A stretch of DNA of 64,000 nt from Enterobacterales bacterium CwR94 (GCA_002837195.1 KZ478065.1:186001-250000); one strand, 5' to 3'. Positions 52,686-60,930 are shown, counted from the first letter of the stretch. Notes: generated from the letters alone by a model not told the origin. Made by a program: numbers and translations.

Positions 52686-55600
52686 TCATTCAAACCTCTG
52701 TTCCCTTTCACTATCTTCCCGTTGTTCGCGTTCTTTTTGGCGTTCCACCCACTGTATCATTTTTTCGCAAACTACTTTGGCAGCCTCGGCGATGTCAGTA
52801 CGCTCGTGTTTAATCAACGTACTTAAAGTCCTTGATCTAGCTTGCATTATGTTGGCAAGGCTACCAGTCCAGGATGATGGAGTAATGCGCTCAGCAAAAG
52901 ACCCCAGTACAGTTAGTGGCTCAGGTGACGCCTCTAGAAGTTCTATAGCCGTTTCGTGTATGGTCATTACACTCTGCTCACCATTTTTTGACCAAAGATT
53001 TACCCCACCAGCTACAACGGGCCAAACAAAGGGATCATTTCTGGCGCGGCACCATGCAATTAGAACGCTTGTATTTATTTTTGCCAGGGGATAAGTGCGT
53101 AAGCCACCACGATTAATAAAGAATTGTCTTCTTTGCCGCTGTTCCTCAGAACCTTCAAAAATGCGATTGAGAAATGCTTCTGGCATCGATGCAGCAGTTG
53201 TAGCTATAGTTTTATGAAATCCAGACACATATCCATAATGCTCATCAATGACGCTGAATATTGTGTCCAACCACTCTATTTTTCTTGCGTCATTACCATC
53301 GAAACGCAATGCAGCATGGATAACTTGTTCCATGCGATAATCGATTGCCCCCCCTTGGTCTCTGTCGCTGTTTTGAATCCTCTGGATAGCTGCTGCGAGA
53401 CCGATTAATCGAAAGTCTGCACCGAGCGTATCTGTAGATTCATCTTTACCATGAAGCTTCATGGATAGTGCATCCAAAATAACATCGTCGCCGCTAACTT
53501 TATTTAGGAGGCGCTTAGCAAGATCAAGTAAACGGACTCTCGGTAAATTGGCGTATTGGTCTCGCCATAGAATTGGCTCATACATAAAAGGGCGAATGTC
53601 TGGATCATCCAAATGCTTCATGCAGCGATCCAAATCATTTACTGTAAATTTCCCCCAAGGATGCAAGCCAACCAATACCTGTCGAAGTTCAGGATGCTGC
53701 GCACATTGGTCGAGAAACTTCTGTGCCAATGATGGATCGACAGTGTCAACTTCTTCGATGAATCCCCCAATAACTCCAAAGTCTTTGTTAGCATCTGGCT
53801 GTTTTTCAATTTGTTCAACAAGTCGCTGCCAACCAATACGTAGATCATGTGCCCCTCGAGCAAGCCCTCGACCAAAGACAGCACGATAAGGCATTCCACC
53901 GATATAGAACAGCTCTGCTCCTAACTCCTCAAGCACATGATTTGATAAGGCAAAGTCCTGTCCTAATTGAAATGCTTTGTCTTCAAGGCGTTTTCGGGCT
54001 GCGGAATATCTATTGGTATCCTCATGATCAAAATCTGCATCCAGTGCCCAATAATCATGATTTGTACTCAACACGTATGTCTGTATTGTTGGAATTAACG
54101 CAATCGGCTCCAACTCCTTCTCTAAGGCAGCAAGATTATCCGGCAACGGCTCAACATCATCTCCATCGCTACGCTTGATATAGTCAAAATAGACCGTTGA
54201 ACGAATGGCTTTCCAACCTTCCCCCCAAGGACTTAAAGCATTTAATGTACGGGCAGCATCGACGAGTTTGTCTCGCATTGCTTCTTGAAACCAAATTCCC
54301 CTGAATTTGTCAGCCAGGATTGATCTTGCAGGCCTTTCAAGCTCAGGATCTCCGGATGCCGCTAATTCGATAATGACGTCAATAAAGGCGCTGCGCCATT
54401 CGACAAGTTCGTCATAGTTGGGTTCGTATCCATAGTCTCTTGGTCGAGCTCCAAACTCACCAACTCCAAACCCTGACCACGGTGGGCCATCCAGGGCAGT
54501 TGACAGCATCTTTAAGCCCAAAGATCTACGCGTAATAATGCTTGATGCAATGCATTCGTTCATTAAAGCAATACGCTGCCTTAGGGATGCATGAGTACCA
54601 GACAAATACGCCTGGAAAAACCTTGGGACCATGTTTCGAGCAGAATCTAGATCATTGTTATCAGCTTCGTTCTCAGCCATTCGAATGAGAAGCCTGCCAC
54701 ATCGTTCAAAGGCGTTCGGTTCGTATGCCATCAATTGTAAAAGACGCAGAATACTACGTCGCTGCGGATTGTAGCCCGGTTCCATACCTTTGAAATCAGA
54801 TGATGAGAGAACGACCTCAATTCTGTTGAGCAATGCTTCAGGTGCAACCGGTCCGATATACCCAAGTATTCGTAACGAAATATCATTTAACTCGGCTATT
54901 CTTCCTAACATCCCTTTAGGCTGAAGCCAGGCTTCTACAATTTCTTTCGCAACAGGATGGTCATGCAACAACCCCAAGCGATGCGAAAAAGACATTAATA
55001 AACGCTCACAACCCGGAGCTTCAAAAGTCGCCCTAAGTTGATCGACGTGAATACTATCGAGTGCGGATGCTGCCAATCTGTTAGCAATGGCATGAGGTAA
55101 GATAGCTCTCCAGTGAGATCTTTTCTGAACGATATGACGTTCCATCAGCTTCGTAACGGCTTTAAATAACTGGGTTCTGGAATACCCAAAGAGCGCCCCT
55201 AATATTTCCAGTTCGTCGGTAGCAGCATCTGGACTAGATACCGAGAATGAATACACCATTGACAATATTTCAGCTTGCTCCCGTAAATTACCATCAGGAT
55301 GATTACGCTGTTCAAACAAGCGATTAAACAACTGCGCATCAGAAAGTAGAGCCAAACTCTCGCCTTCCTCCCCTCTCTCAGCTATAGCCAAAGCAACTCT
55401 TGCATTCCCATCTGCAAACTCAGCAATACGACGGGCATTATTCTGACCAATAGAAGGGAAGCGACGGATAAGAAGTTGCTCTGCCACCTCTGGACCATCT
55501 GTCTCAATATGGATGACCTCAGTTGTCTGTGGTTTGTCATCCCTAATGTCGTACTCGATTGTGATGAGGCTTACTTCTTTTCCTGCGGCTGATACCTTGC

Positions 55601-56537
55601 TGGCAAGCGAAGCATGGAGTTCTGATGGACAATTATCAAGGATCATAATTGCTCGTCGGTCCTCAGCGATCAGCTTATCAAGCATTGCTGTAGCCGACGG
55701 TACTGGCTCATAGCCAGTATCAACATAAATAGCTACTGTCCGGTCAAGCGCATCTGTTCCAACAGTTTCATCAAAGAGCGCCTGAACGATCCGAGTCTTC
55801 CCAACACCAGATAATCCTGTAATACGAACCGCCTTATTCGTCGACCGGATGAGTGCTCGCATTGGGCTGATTGCTTCATCAATTTTGAATTTTTGGCCCT
55901 TACCCGAAGGTAAGGTAATGGTTACACCCGGGGCTGAGATTAAAGTGTCTGTAACACCTTGTGGCGGATTGCTCCAAGCTCCGTAGGGCTGCCAGCCGGA
56001 ATATCCTTGCCCAAGCTTACCTTTTACCCACAGCATGACTGATGGATATTGGCGCAGCCATTGAACGAGTTTGGAGCGGTCGTAGAAATCAAGATGGAGA
56101 GTGCTTTTGTTAGGATCATTTTTTACTGCATCCCTCATCGCTTTAAGACGATCCGCCTTTCCTGACGGTGAGCAATCATCACCTAGGCTGACAATTATGT
56201 AGCTGCCTTGTTTTCTGGCTTGTTCAGATATTATGGGTAAAAGCGCTTCGCCGATGCCCATTTCCTTCTCAATTGCAGCCTTTGGCATCTTATGTTTCTT
56301 TGCCTGAAAGACCGTATCAGGCCTTACAAGAAAACCAGCCTTAAGTTGCTCAACTGGAACCTGAACATGGATATCAATTCCTCCGTCAGGGGCAGTGATT
56401 GAACCAGACCAATTTACAAATGCTGGGCTATGGCCGTGCATTGCTACTTCAGCTTCCGCTAGCCTAGCAATCAGCTCTTCTAGCTGAGTATCGGAGAGCC
56501 GAAGTAATTCGTCCTTTTCAATGTCAAAGATTGCCAC
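52686..56537 (-). CDS. Mrr-nuclease/STAND NTPase fusion, Avs-like
   Basis: The 1283-aa protein joins two parts. The N-terminus (about 1-150) has the Mrr-like nuclease pattern: DGGIDIHVQV (Asp55) and VFQAKKH (Gln78-x-Lys80). The central P-loop NTPase has Walker A GLSGVGKT (241-248), Walker B RAIMILDNCP (295-304) and a sensor-like stretch LITIEYD. The remaining 850 residues are helical repeats, which could be a ligand sensor. This is the layout of Avs4-type antiviral STAND proteins (Mrr plus NTPase plus repeats), but I cannot assign the subfamily. It starts with GTG 56537 (AAGG about 9 nt upstream) and lies 40 nt after the RT. Likely role: phage sensing followed by DNA cleavage. Confidence 0.75.
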   Translation of the reverse strand: MAIFDIEKDELLRLSDTQLEELIARLAEAEVAMHGHSPAFVNWSGSITAPDGGIDIHVQVPVEQLKAGFLVRPDTVFQAKKHKMPKAAIEKEMGIGEALLPIISEQARKQGSYIIVSLGDDCSPSGKADRLKAMRDAVKNDPNKSTLHLDFYDRSKLVQWLRQYPSVMLWVKGKLGQGYSGWQPYGAWSNPPQGVTDTLISAPGVTITLPSGKGQKFKIDEAISPMRALIRSTNKAVRITGLSGVGKTRIVQALFDETVGTDALDRTVAIYVDTGYEPVPSATAMLDKLIAEDRRAIMILDNCPSELHASLASKVSAAGKEVSLITIEYDIRDDKPQTTEVIHIETDGPEVAEQLLIRRFPSIGQNNARRIAEFADGNARVALAIAERGEEGESLALLSDAQLFNRLFEQRNHPDGNLREQAEILSMVYSFSVSSPDAATDELEILGALFGYSRTQLFKAVTKLMERHIVQKRSHWRAILPHAIANRLAASALDSIHVDQLRATFEAPGCERLLMSFSHRLGLLHDHPVAKEIVEAWLQPKGMLGRIAELNDISLRILGYIGPVAPEALLNRIEVVLSSSDFKGMEPGYNPQRRSILRLLQLMAYEPNAFERCGRLLIRMAENEADNNDLDSARNMVPRFFQAYLSGTHASLRQRIALMNECIASSIITRRSLGLKMLSTALDGPPWSGFGVGEFGARPRDYGYEPNYDELVEWRSAFIDVIIELAASGDPELERPARSILADKFRGIWFQEAMRDKLVDAARTLNALSPWGEGWKAIRSTVYFDYIKRSDGDDVEPLPDNLAALEKELEPIALIPTIQTYVLSTNHDYWALDADFDHEDTNRYSAARKRLEDKAFQLGQDFALSNHVLEELGAELFYIGGMPYRAVFGRGLARGAHDLRIGWQRLVEQIEKQPDANKDFGVIGGFIEEVDTVDPSLAQKFLDQCAQHPELRQVLVGLHPWGKFTVNDLDRCMKHLDDPDIRPFMYEPILWRDQYANLPRVRLLDLAKRLLNKVSGDDVILDALSMKLHGKDESTDTLGADFRLIGLAAAIQRIQNSDRDQGGAIDYRMEQVIHAALRFDGNDARKIEWLDTIFSVIDEHYGYVSGFHKTIATTAASMPEAFLNRIFEGSEEQRQRRQFFINRGGLRTYPLAKINTSVLIAWCRARNDPFVWPVVAGGVNLWSKNGEQSVMTIHETAIELLEASPEPLTVLGSFAERITPSSWTGSLANIMQARSRTLSTLIKHERTDIAEAAKVVCEKMIQWVERQKEREQREDSEREQRFE

Positions 56538-56577
56538 GCCTTCACCTTAGTAAAAATTTTTTGCCCTAATTCTTACA

Positions 56578-57543
56578 CTACGGGCACATATTTGTGCGCC
56601 CCATACTCTTAAGAGCAAGCAAACGCTGCTTTAGTTTTTTTGCTTTACCTGGATGGAATCTGCCGAATAAATGAACTTGTCCCAATGTTTTTGCGTAAGG
56701 ACCCTTATCGAACTCGATAATTTCGCCCCTAAGAAAAGCTTGCTCCAAATGATGAACTGCCGAGCGTATCTGACTTTGCTTGGCAGAAGAGAGACCAGGC
56801 TTAGAATTCACCGAAAGCCGAGTAACTTCCATCCGGTCTCCGGACGTTTTGATTTCGTGTTTAGTGCGTTTGGGCTGGTAGCCGTGCCTAAAAAGCATGC
56901 CATAAATCGAGGCTATTACATTCGTTTTAGTCGGATTATCAAGAAAGTTCACTGAAGAGACGGCAATATCATCAACGTAGCGAGAGTAAATTATTCCTCG
57001 TGCTCGGAGACTGGCTTGCAGTACCGGTTCATCCTTCCAAAACGCCAGATTAGCCAGAAATGAACTAGTGATAGCTCCCTGAGGCAACTCCCCGTGTCGG
57101 GTCGTCAGTTTAGTCAAACATTCAGCCACTTCCCGACTGAAGCCAAAGAAATACAGCCATATGCTTTGCACTATTGCAGTTGAAGTTGACGGAAAAAAAC
57201 GCGTGATATCTTCATTAACTACAATTGTCGCGCCAACATGCAATGATGCGTTAACTTTATAATCACAACCTTTCAGACTACCTGTCAGGTATGCAGGATA
57301 AATAACTGAATCCAGAATATTACGTCTAATGCTACGGTGTATCTTTTTGAGTGGTTTATATGCATCCCAAGTCTGACGCACACTTCCGTCAGGCTTAGTT
57401 ATTGTATTGGCGAGTCGGTACATATGATCCGCTCGGTGGGCTAGATTGCGGAGTTCGATAAGAGAGACGTTCAGCGCCTTTGATAGCGCTGCCATGCTGC
57501 TGATGCGTCGTTTGCTATAGAAAGGTGAATCAGACGGAATCAT
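56578..57543 (-). CDS. Retron-type reverse transcriptase
   Basis: The 321-aa protein has the retron hallmark NAxxH as NASLH (98-102), followed by the palm Asp in VVNEDITRFFPS (Asp112). LPQGAITSSFLANLAF (153-168), the catalytic YVDD (189-192) and a region-Y-like VTRLSVNSKPG (240-250) follow. Retrons usually have YADD and VTG, so both are variants. ATG 57543 is chosen: it overlaps the HTH gene stop by 14 nt, which suggests translational coupling; the longer frame to 57666 lies wholly inside the HTH gene. Retron RTs make msDNA from a cognate msr-msd RNA; that RNA is not identified with confidence here. The HTH partner fits type VI retrons. Confidence 0.85.
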   Translation of the reverse strand: MIPSDSPFYSKRRISSMAALSKALNVSLIELRNLAHRADHMYRLANTITKPDGSVRQTWDAYKPLKKIHRSIRRNILDSVIYPAYLTGSLKGCDYKVNASLHVGATIVVNEDITRFFPSTSTAIVQSIWLYFFGFSREVAECLTKLTTRHGELPQGAITSSFLANLAFWKDEPVLQASLRARGIIYSRYVDDIAVSSVNFLDNPTKTNVIASIYGMLFRHGYQPKRTKHEIKTSGDRMEVTRLSVNSKPGLSSAKQSQIRSAVHHLEQAFLRGEIIEFDKGPYAKTLGQVHLFGRFHPGKAKKLKQRLLALKSMGRTNMCP

Positions 57544-57814
57544 TAAGCAGCTCCAACGCAGTGCGTGCAAGTTCTCCCTGAAGCCCCTTATCAATACCTT
57601 GAAGATCACCGGCCTCCGCTGCAATAAAAAAAATAATGCTAACAGGAATGTTGAGAGCAGAAGCAATGCTGGTAATAGTTGAAAGCGTTGGATCGCGTTT
57701 GTTGTTTTCCAGCATGGAAAGATAGGAAACAGAGCATTCAGCTTTTTTCGCTAAATCTGTCTGTGATATTTTTCTTCTGGTCCGACATAACTTGATGGCC
57801 TGTCCGATATTCAT
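57530..57814 (-). CDS. XRE-family HTH protein, retron partner
   Basis: The 94-aa product has a Cro/CI-type HTH (KISQTDLAKKAECSVSYLSM, about residues 15-34) and a C-terminal extension of about 40 residues (AAEAGDLQGIDKGLQGELAR) that may interact with a partner. The start MNIGQAIKLC is at ATG 57814 with GGGG 8 nt upstream; the in-frame GTG at 57826 is less likely. Its stop overlaps the RT start. Type VI retrons are defined by an HTH protein next to the RT, so it may be the toxin, antitoxin or regulator of the unit. Confidence 0.82.
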   Translation of the reverse strand: MNIGQAIKLCRTRRKISQTDLAKKAECSVSYLSMLENNKRDPTLSTITSIASALNIPVSIIFFIAAEAGDLQGIDKGLQGELARTALELLNDSV

Positions 57815-57865
57815 AATTAACCCCACAAATAAATATTGGGCCTGCTGCGTCTTGGCTCTGTTGCA

Positions 57866-58105
57866 TTATTTCATCCAATCATCAATGTTTGTAATCAGAC
57901 GAATTACAACGTCAATAATACGCAGAGCCCGGAAGACAATATCGTCAAACCGGAACCCGCTTTTTACCGGGCTGTCACGATGAATGCGTAACTGACGCAA
58001 TACATCTTCCAGCTCTGCCAGAGCGCCAGCATCGAGTTGGCTGCAGTATGCATCGCGCAGCTTTTCAAGCGTTGCGATGGTGTTTTTTAAAGTATCGTGT
58101 TTCAT
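57866..58105 (-). CDS. Unrecognised 79-aa protein upstream of the retron unit
   Basis: It has a strong ribosome binding site (AAGGAG, 6 nt before ATG 58105) and 79 codons. The N-terminal half is predicted helical (LKNTIATLEKLRDAYCSQL) and the C-terminal half (ALRIIDVVIRLITNIDDW) is hydrophobic enough for membrane association but not a clear transmembrane helix. It lies 51 nt upstream of the HTH gene on the same strand, so it may be the first gene of the retron-STAND operon. I know no function. Confidence 0.5.
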   Translation of the reverse strand: MKHDTLKNTIATLEKLRDAYCSQLDAGALAELEDVLRQLRIHRDSPVKSGFRFDDIVFRALRIIDVVIRLITNIDDWMK

Positions 58106-58175
58106 ATTGCTCTCCTTTGAATCGGCAAAACGCCGAAGCCCCGTAACAAGGCGATGGCCGAAAGGAGCCAACCCG

Positions 58176-58301
58176 ATGCGCAAGCCCAACACCAGTCTTC
58201 GCGACGATGAAGCCCCGTTTATTCCGATAGTGCAGTTGCCCAGTGGCCGCATATCGCGACTGGCTACGAATCACCATCATGACGAACGTGCTTCAGACTG
58301 A
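58176..58301 (+). CDS. Possible 41-aa small protein
   Basis: ATG 58176 is preceded by AAGGAG at 8-nt spacing. The start codons of this and the divergent 79-aa gene are only 70 nt apart. The product (ending ATNHHHDERASD) matches nothing I know. Short length makes it uncertain. Confidence 0.25.
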   Translation: MRKPNTSLRDDEAPFIPIVQLPSGRISRLATNHHHDERASD

Positions 58302-58471
58302 CCGATGACGCTGGTCTGCCCGTCAAAATCTCCAACACCGGATGAAGGAGCGGCCTGATAAACAGGCAATTACGCTAGACCTTCGCTGTTACGATGAGAA
58401 CAATCATTTTAAAGAACACAGCTCAGGCGGAACGCCTGACCTGTGATGATTAGACCATACACTTCGACTAC

Positions 58472-58510
58472 AAGCAATAAAATTTCACTGCCAGTGAAAT
58501 TTTATTGCTT
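58472..58510. repeat. Perfect 39-nt palindrome
   Basis: AAGCAATAAAATTTCACTG, one C, then the exact reverse complement. A 19-bp stem with a one-base centre is too perfect and has no T-tract, so it is not a normal terminator. It may be an operator, a recombination/cruciform site, or the hairpin of a retron msd. Confidence 0.85.
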
Positions 58511-58701
58511 ATTAAATACACCTTATACACACAATTTCATGTTGGATAGACAGCCCCCTATAATTGATTGCGATTGATGCAGAGCTATTTCTTCAGTTAG
58601 CTTACACCGCAAGTTGAACTGGCGCAGACAAGATTCTCACCGTTTCAATTGGCTCGGTCTGCACTACCTATGAAGCTTCAAGCAACTCTCTATCACCAAT
58701 A

Positions 58702-58789
58702 CCACTTTGAGCGTTCACCAGACGTTGAGATTGCACTCTTTCTGAAATGCAATGACAGATAAGATATAATTGCATTTCGCTCAAAGTGG
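58702..58789 (+). promoter_or_regulatory. Nested inverted repeats over the ptuA ribosome binding site
   Basis: Outer arms CCACTTTGAGCG (58702-58713) and CGCTCAAAGTGG (58778-58789) are perfect 12-mers. Inner arms GAAATGCAAT (58744-58753) and ATTGCATTTC (58769-58778) are perfect 10-mers. The last two bases of the outer right arm are the first two of the GGAGG that serves ptuA (58788-58792). If transcribed, the structure would hide the ribosome binding site. The topology also resembles the a1/a2 repeats of retron RNAs, although 88 nt is short for one. Confidence 0.6.
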
Positions 58790-58800
58790 AGGGCAACCAT

Positions 58801-60093
58801 TTGAAAATAAATACTCTGGCTGTACAGAACTTTCGTTGTTATCACGAGAAGTCTTTTCGGTTCCACCCGAGTGTTAATCTGATTGTAGGGCAGAACGCTA
58901 CAGGTAAAACAGCACTGCTGGATGCTGTGTCTGTTGCCATCGCATCATGGTTACTCGGATTCAAAAAGAAAAATGATAAAAAGGGCATTGAACTCTCTGA
59001 TGCGACGCTGTCATTTGTGGAAAAGGAGGGAGAGCCTCAGTTTGCTGAGTCCTGGCCTGTTATTGTCACTGCTACAGGTGTGGTAGAGAACGAGAACGTT
59101 ACCTGGGAACGCTCTAAAGCCAGCCAGGGTGGAAATACCCGTTACGGTAATGCCAGTGAGTTGATCGCGCTCGCAAAGCGGTGTGACGCCGATTTAACAG
59201 CAGATATTTCACTGCCGTTGATCAGCTATTATGGAACGATGCGTCTATGGCAGGACCCGAAAGCTTCCAGAACTAATCCTGTACAAACACGTTCTGCAGG
59301 TAAACCGTCCAGGCTGGATGGCTATAAACATTGCGTTGATCCCCGAATAGGACTTAAAGAATTAGTCGCATGGTTTGCTCGTCAGGAATGGCAAGCTTAT
59401 CAGGCAGGAAAAGACTCAACGATGCTGACAGTCGTGCGTCAGGCTGTTGTAAGTTGTATCGAAAACGCAGTTCATCTTCGATACGATCCCAAAAGAGAAG
59501 AGTTAATTCTGACATTAAAAGGGGGGGAATCTTTACCCTTCAGTTTACTCAGTGATGGCCAGCGATGTGTGTTAGCACTCATTGCGGATATTGCACAAAA
59601 GGCTGCTTTATTAAATCCTCACCTTGGGGAAGATGTACTTGTAAAAACGCAGGGCGTCGTGCTGATTGATGAACTGGATCTTCATCTCCATCCCAAATGG
59701 CAACGTCATGTAATTGAAGATTTGCGCACAACATTTCCAAGCATACAATTTATTTGTACGTCTCATTCACCGTTCCTGATCCAGTCTCTGCGATCAAGCG
59801 AAGAACTTATTATGCTTGATGGCCTGGCACCTGCTCAGCTTGCGAACAAAACCCTAGAGGATATTGCTGCGGGCATCATGAGTGTTAACACTCCACAGGT
59901 CAGTAACAGGTATGCGGAAATGAAAGGCGTCGCAACAGAGTATTTGAAAACGCTTAATGAAGCGAATACGGCGCCCGTGGAAAAATTACAACAGTACAAA
60001 GATAGACTAGCCGATTCGCTGGCTCCTTACGCGGATAATCCCGCTTTCCAGGCATTTCTGGAGATGCAGCGGGCGGCAAAACTTGGGGAATAA
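58801..60093 (+). CDS. ptuA: Septu ATPase PtuA
   Basis: The 430-aa ABC/AAA_21-type ATPase has Walker A GQNATGKTALLDA (30-42), a signature-like LLSDGQRCVLAL (249-260), Walker B VVLIDELDLHLHP (286-298) and the switch His in CTSHSPFLIQ (His322). With PtuB it forms the Septu anti-phage complex, in which the ATPase controls the nuclease. TTG 58801 is chosen over an in-frame GTG at 58786 because GGAGG lies 8 nt upstream and the protein starts KINTLAVQNFRCY at the family position. ptuB follows after 3 nt. The size fits stand-alone Septu rather than retron-type PtuA. Confidence 0.87.
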   Translation: MKINTLAVQNFRCYHEKSFRFHPSVNLIVGQNATGKTALLDAVSVAIASWLLGFKKKNDKKGIELSDATLSFVEKEGEPQFAESWPVIVTATGVVENENVTWERSKASQGGNTRYGNASELIALAKRCDADLTADISLPLISYYGTMRLWQDPKASRTNPVQTRSAGKPSRLDGYKHCVDPRIGLKELVAWFARQEWQAYQAGKDSTMLTVVRQAVVSCIENAVHLRYDPKREELILTLKGGESLPFSLLSDGQRCVLALIADIAQKAALLNPHLGEDVLVKTQGVVLIDELDLHLHPKWQRHVIEDLRTTFPSIQFICTSHSPFLIQSLRSSEELIMLDGLAPAQLANKTLEDIAAGIMSVNTPQVSNRYAEMKGVATEYLKTLNEANTAPVEKLQQYKDRLADSLAPYADNPAFQAFLEMQRAAKLGE

Positions 60094-60096
60094 TGG

Positions 60097-60834
60097 ATGA
60101 GACCCGTAAAAAAAGGCACCTCTCCGGTTCATGGAGACTTTGCAAAATATGAAGATGCGAAAACAGATTTAGTCGGACGGTTGGGAAGCTATTGCAGTTA
60201 TTGTGAGCGCAGGATACCGACTCTGCTAGCCGTTGAGCACATTGAGCCGAAGAAGGGACTTTGGGGAAAGCCCGAACTTGAGAAGCGATGGTCTAATTTT
60301 TTGCTTGCCTGCACGAACTGCAATTCCTGTAAAGGCGATGACAGGGTCAATCTGAGACGGCTGATATTTCCTGATCGTGACAACACGTTTGATGCGTATA
60401 GCTATGAAGCCGACGGAAATGTTCATCTTTCCTCTCACCTAACTAAGCGGCAAAAAGTCATGGCCAGAAATACACTCCGGTTAGTGGGACTGGATAAGCC
60501 CGTTCAGATTTACCTTGATTCAAATGACGAACAGGTAGCACTGGATCGCGTCGCTCAGCGAATGGAGGCTTTTGGTGTTGCCCATGAAGCATTGACCTTG
60601 TTTGAAGCGGAGCCCGATAGCATGGGTTTAAAGACAAGTATCAAGCGAACTGCATTAGCCACGGGTTTTTTCAGCATCTGGATGAAGGTCTTTGAAACTA
60701 TTCCAGAGATGAAGTTGATCTTCATTCAGTCTTTTGCAGGAACAGAATTAAGTGGCTGTTTCGATATGGGCTCAGGCAACGTTCTGACTCCTGCTCCAAA
60801 TCCTGATGGCATGGACCTTGGCGGTAAAATCTAG
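60097..60834 (+). CDS. ptuB: Septu HNH nuclease PtuB
   Basis: The 245-aa product has an N-terminal HNH nuclease with zinc ligands: CSYC (33-36), EHIEP (47-51), Asn67 in WSNFLLACTNC, and CTNCNSCKG (72-80). This order (CxxC, HI, N, CxxC) is that of PtuB nucleases. The rest of the protein is a helical C-terminal domain. It lies 3 nt downstream of ptuA and is co-translated with it. In known Septu systems PtuB is the DNA-cutting effector. Confidence 0.87.
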   Translation: MRPVKKGTSPVHGDFAKYEDAKTDLVGRLGSYCSYCERRIPTLLAVEHIEPKKGLWGKPELEKRWSNFLLACTNCNSCKGDDRVNLRRLIFPDRDNTFDAYSYEADGNVHLSSHLTKRQKVMARNTLRLVGLDKPVQIYLDSNDEQVALDRVAQRMEAFGVAHEALTLFEAEPDSMGLKTSIKRTALATGFFSIWMKVFETIPEMKLIFIQSFAGTELSGCFDMGSGNVLTPAPNPDGMDLGGKI

Positions 60835-60930
60835 CGGGTCATCGTTGAGCAACATCGAATGTTGTGAGCAAGTTTCGCCATTGGCACAAAGCAGTCCATC
60901 AGAATCTCGATGAGATGCACATTTTTCAAA

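Larger units (their letters stand above)
58106..58800. other. 695-nt non-coding region between retron and Septu units
   Basis: It contains a possible 41-codon ORF at 58176-58301 (AAGGAG 8 nt before the ATG, product MRKPNTSLRDDEAPFIPIVQ and so on) that is divergent from the 79-aa gene. It also holds a 7-bp hairpin TCAGGCG-gaa-CGCCTGA at 58423-58439, a perfect 39-nt palindrome at 58472-58510, and nested inverted repeats upstream of ptuA. This region is the most likely place for a missing msr-msd RNA. Confidence 0.5.

Noticed and set aside
56578-57666. Longer RT start at 57666
   Set aside because: The extra 41 residues lie wholly within the HTH gene in another frame and look hydrophobic and unlike RT N-termini.
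57849-57870. IS26-like terminal repeat (GGCTCTGTTGCA)
   Set aside because: Only a partial 12-nt likeness, no second end and no transposase nearby.
58176-58400. SymE-type toxin remnant
   Set aside because: A short stretch (DDAGLPVKI) in one frame recalls SymE proteins, but the frames are broken and the rest does not match.
58702-58789. Nested repeats as a true retron msr-msd
   Set aside because: The a1/a2-like arms are good, but 88 nt leaves no space for both msr stem-loops and an msd. Also it lies on the strand opposite to the RT. Kept only as a leader structure and a hypothesis.
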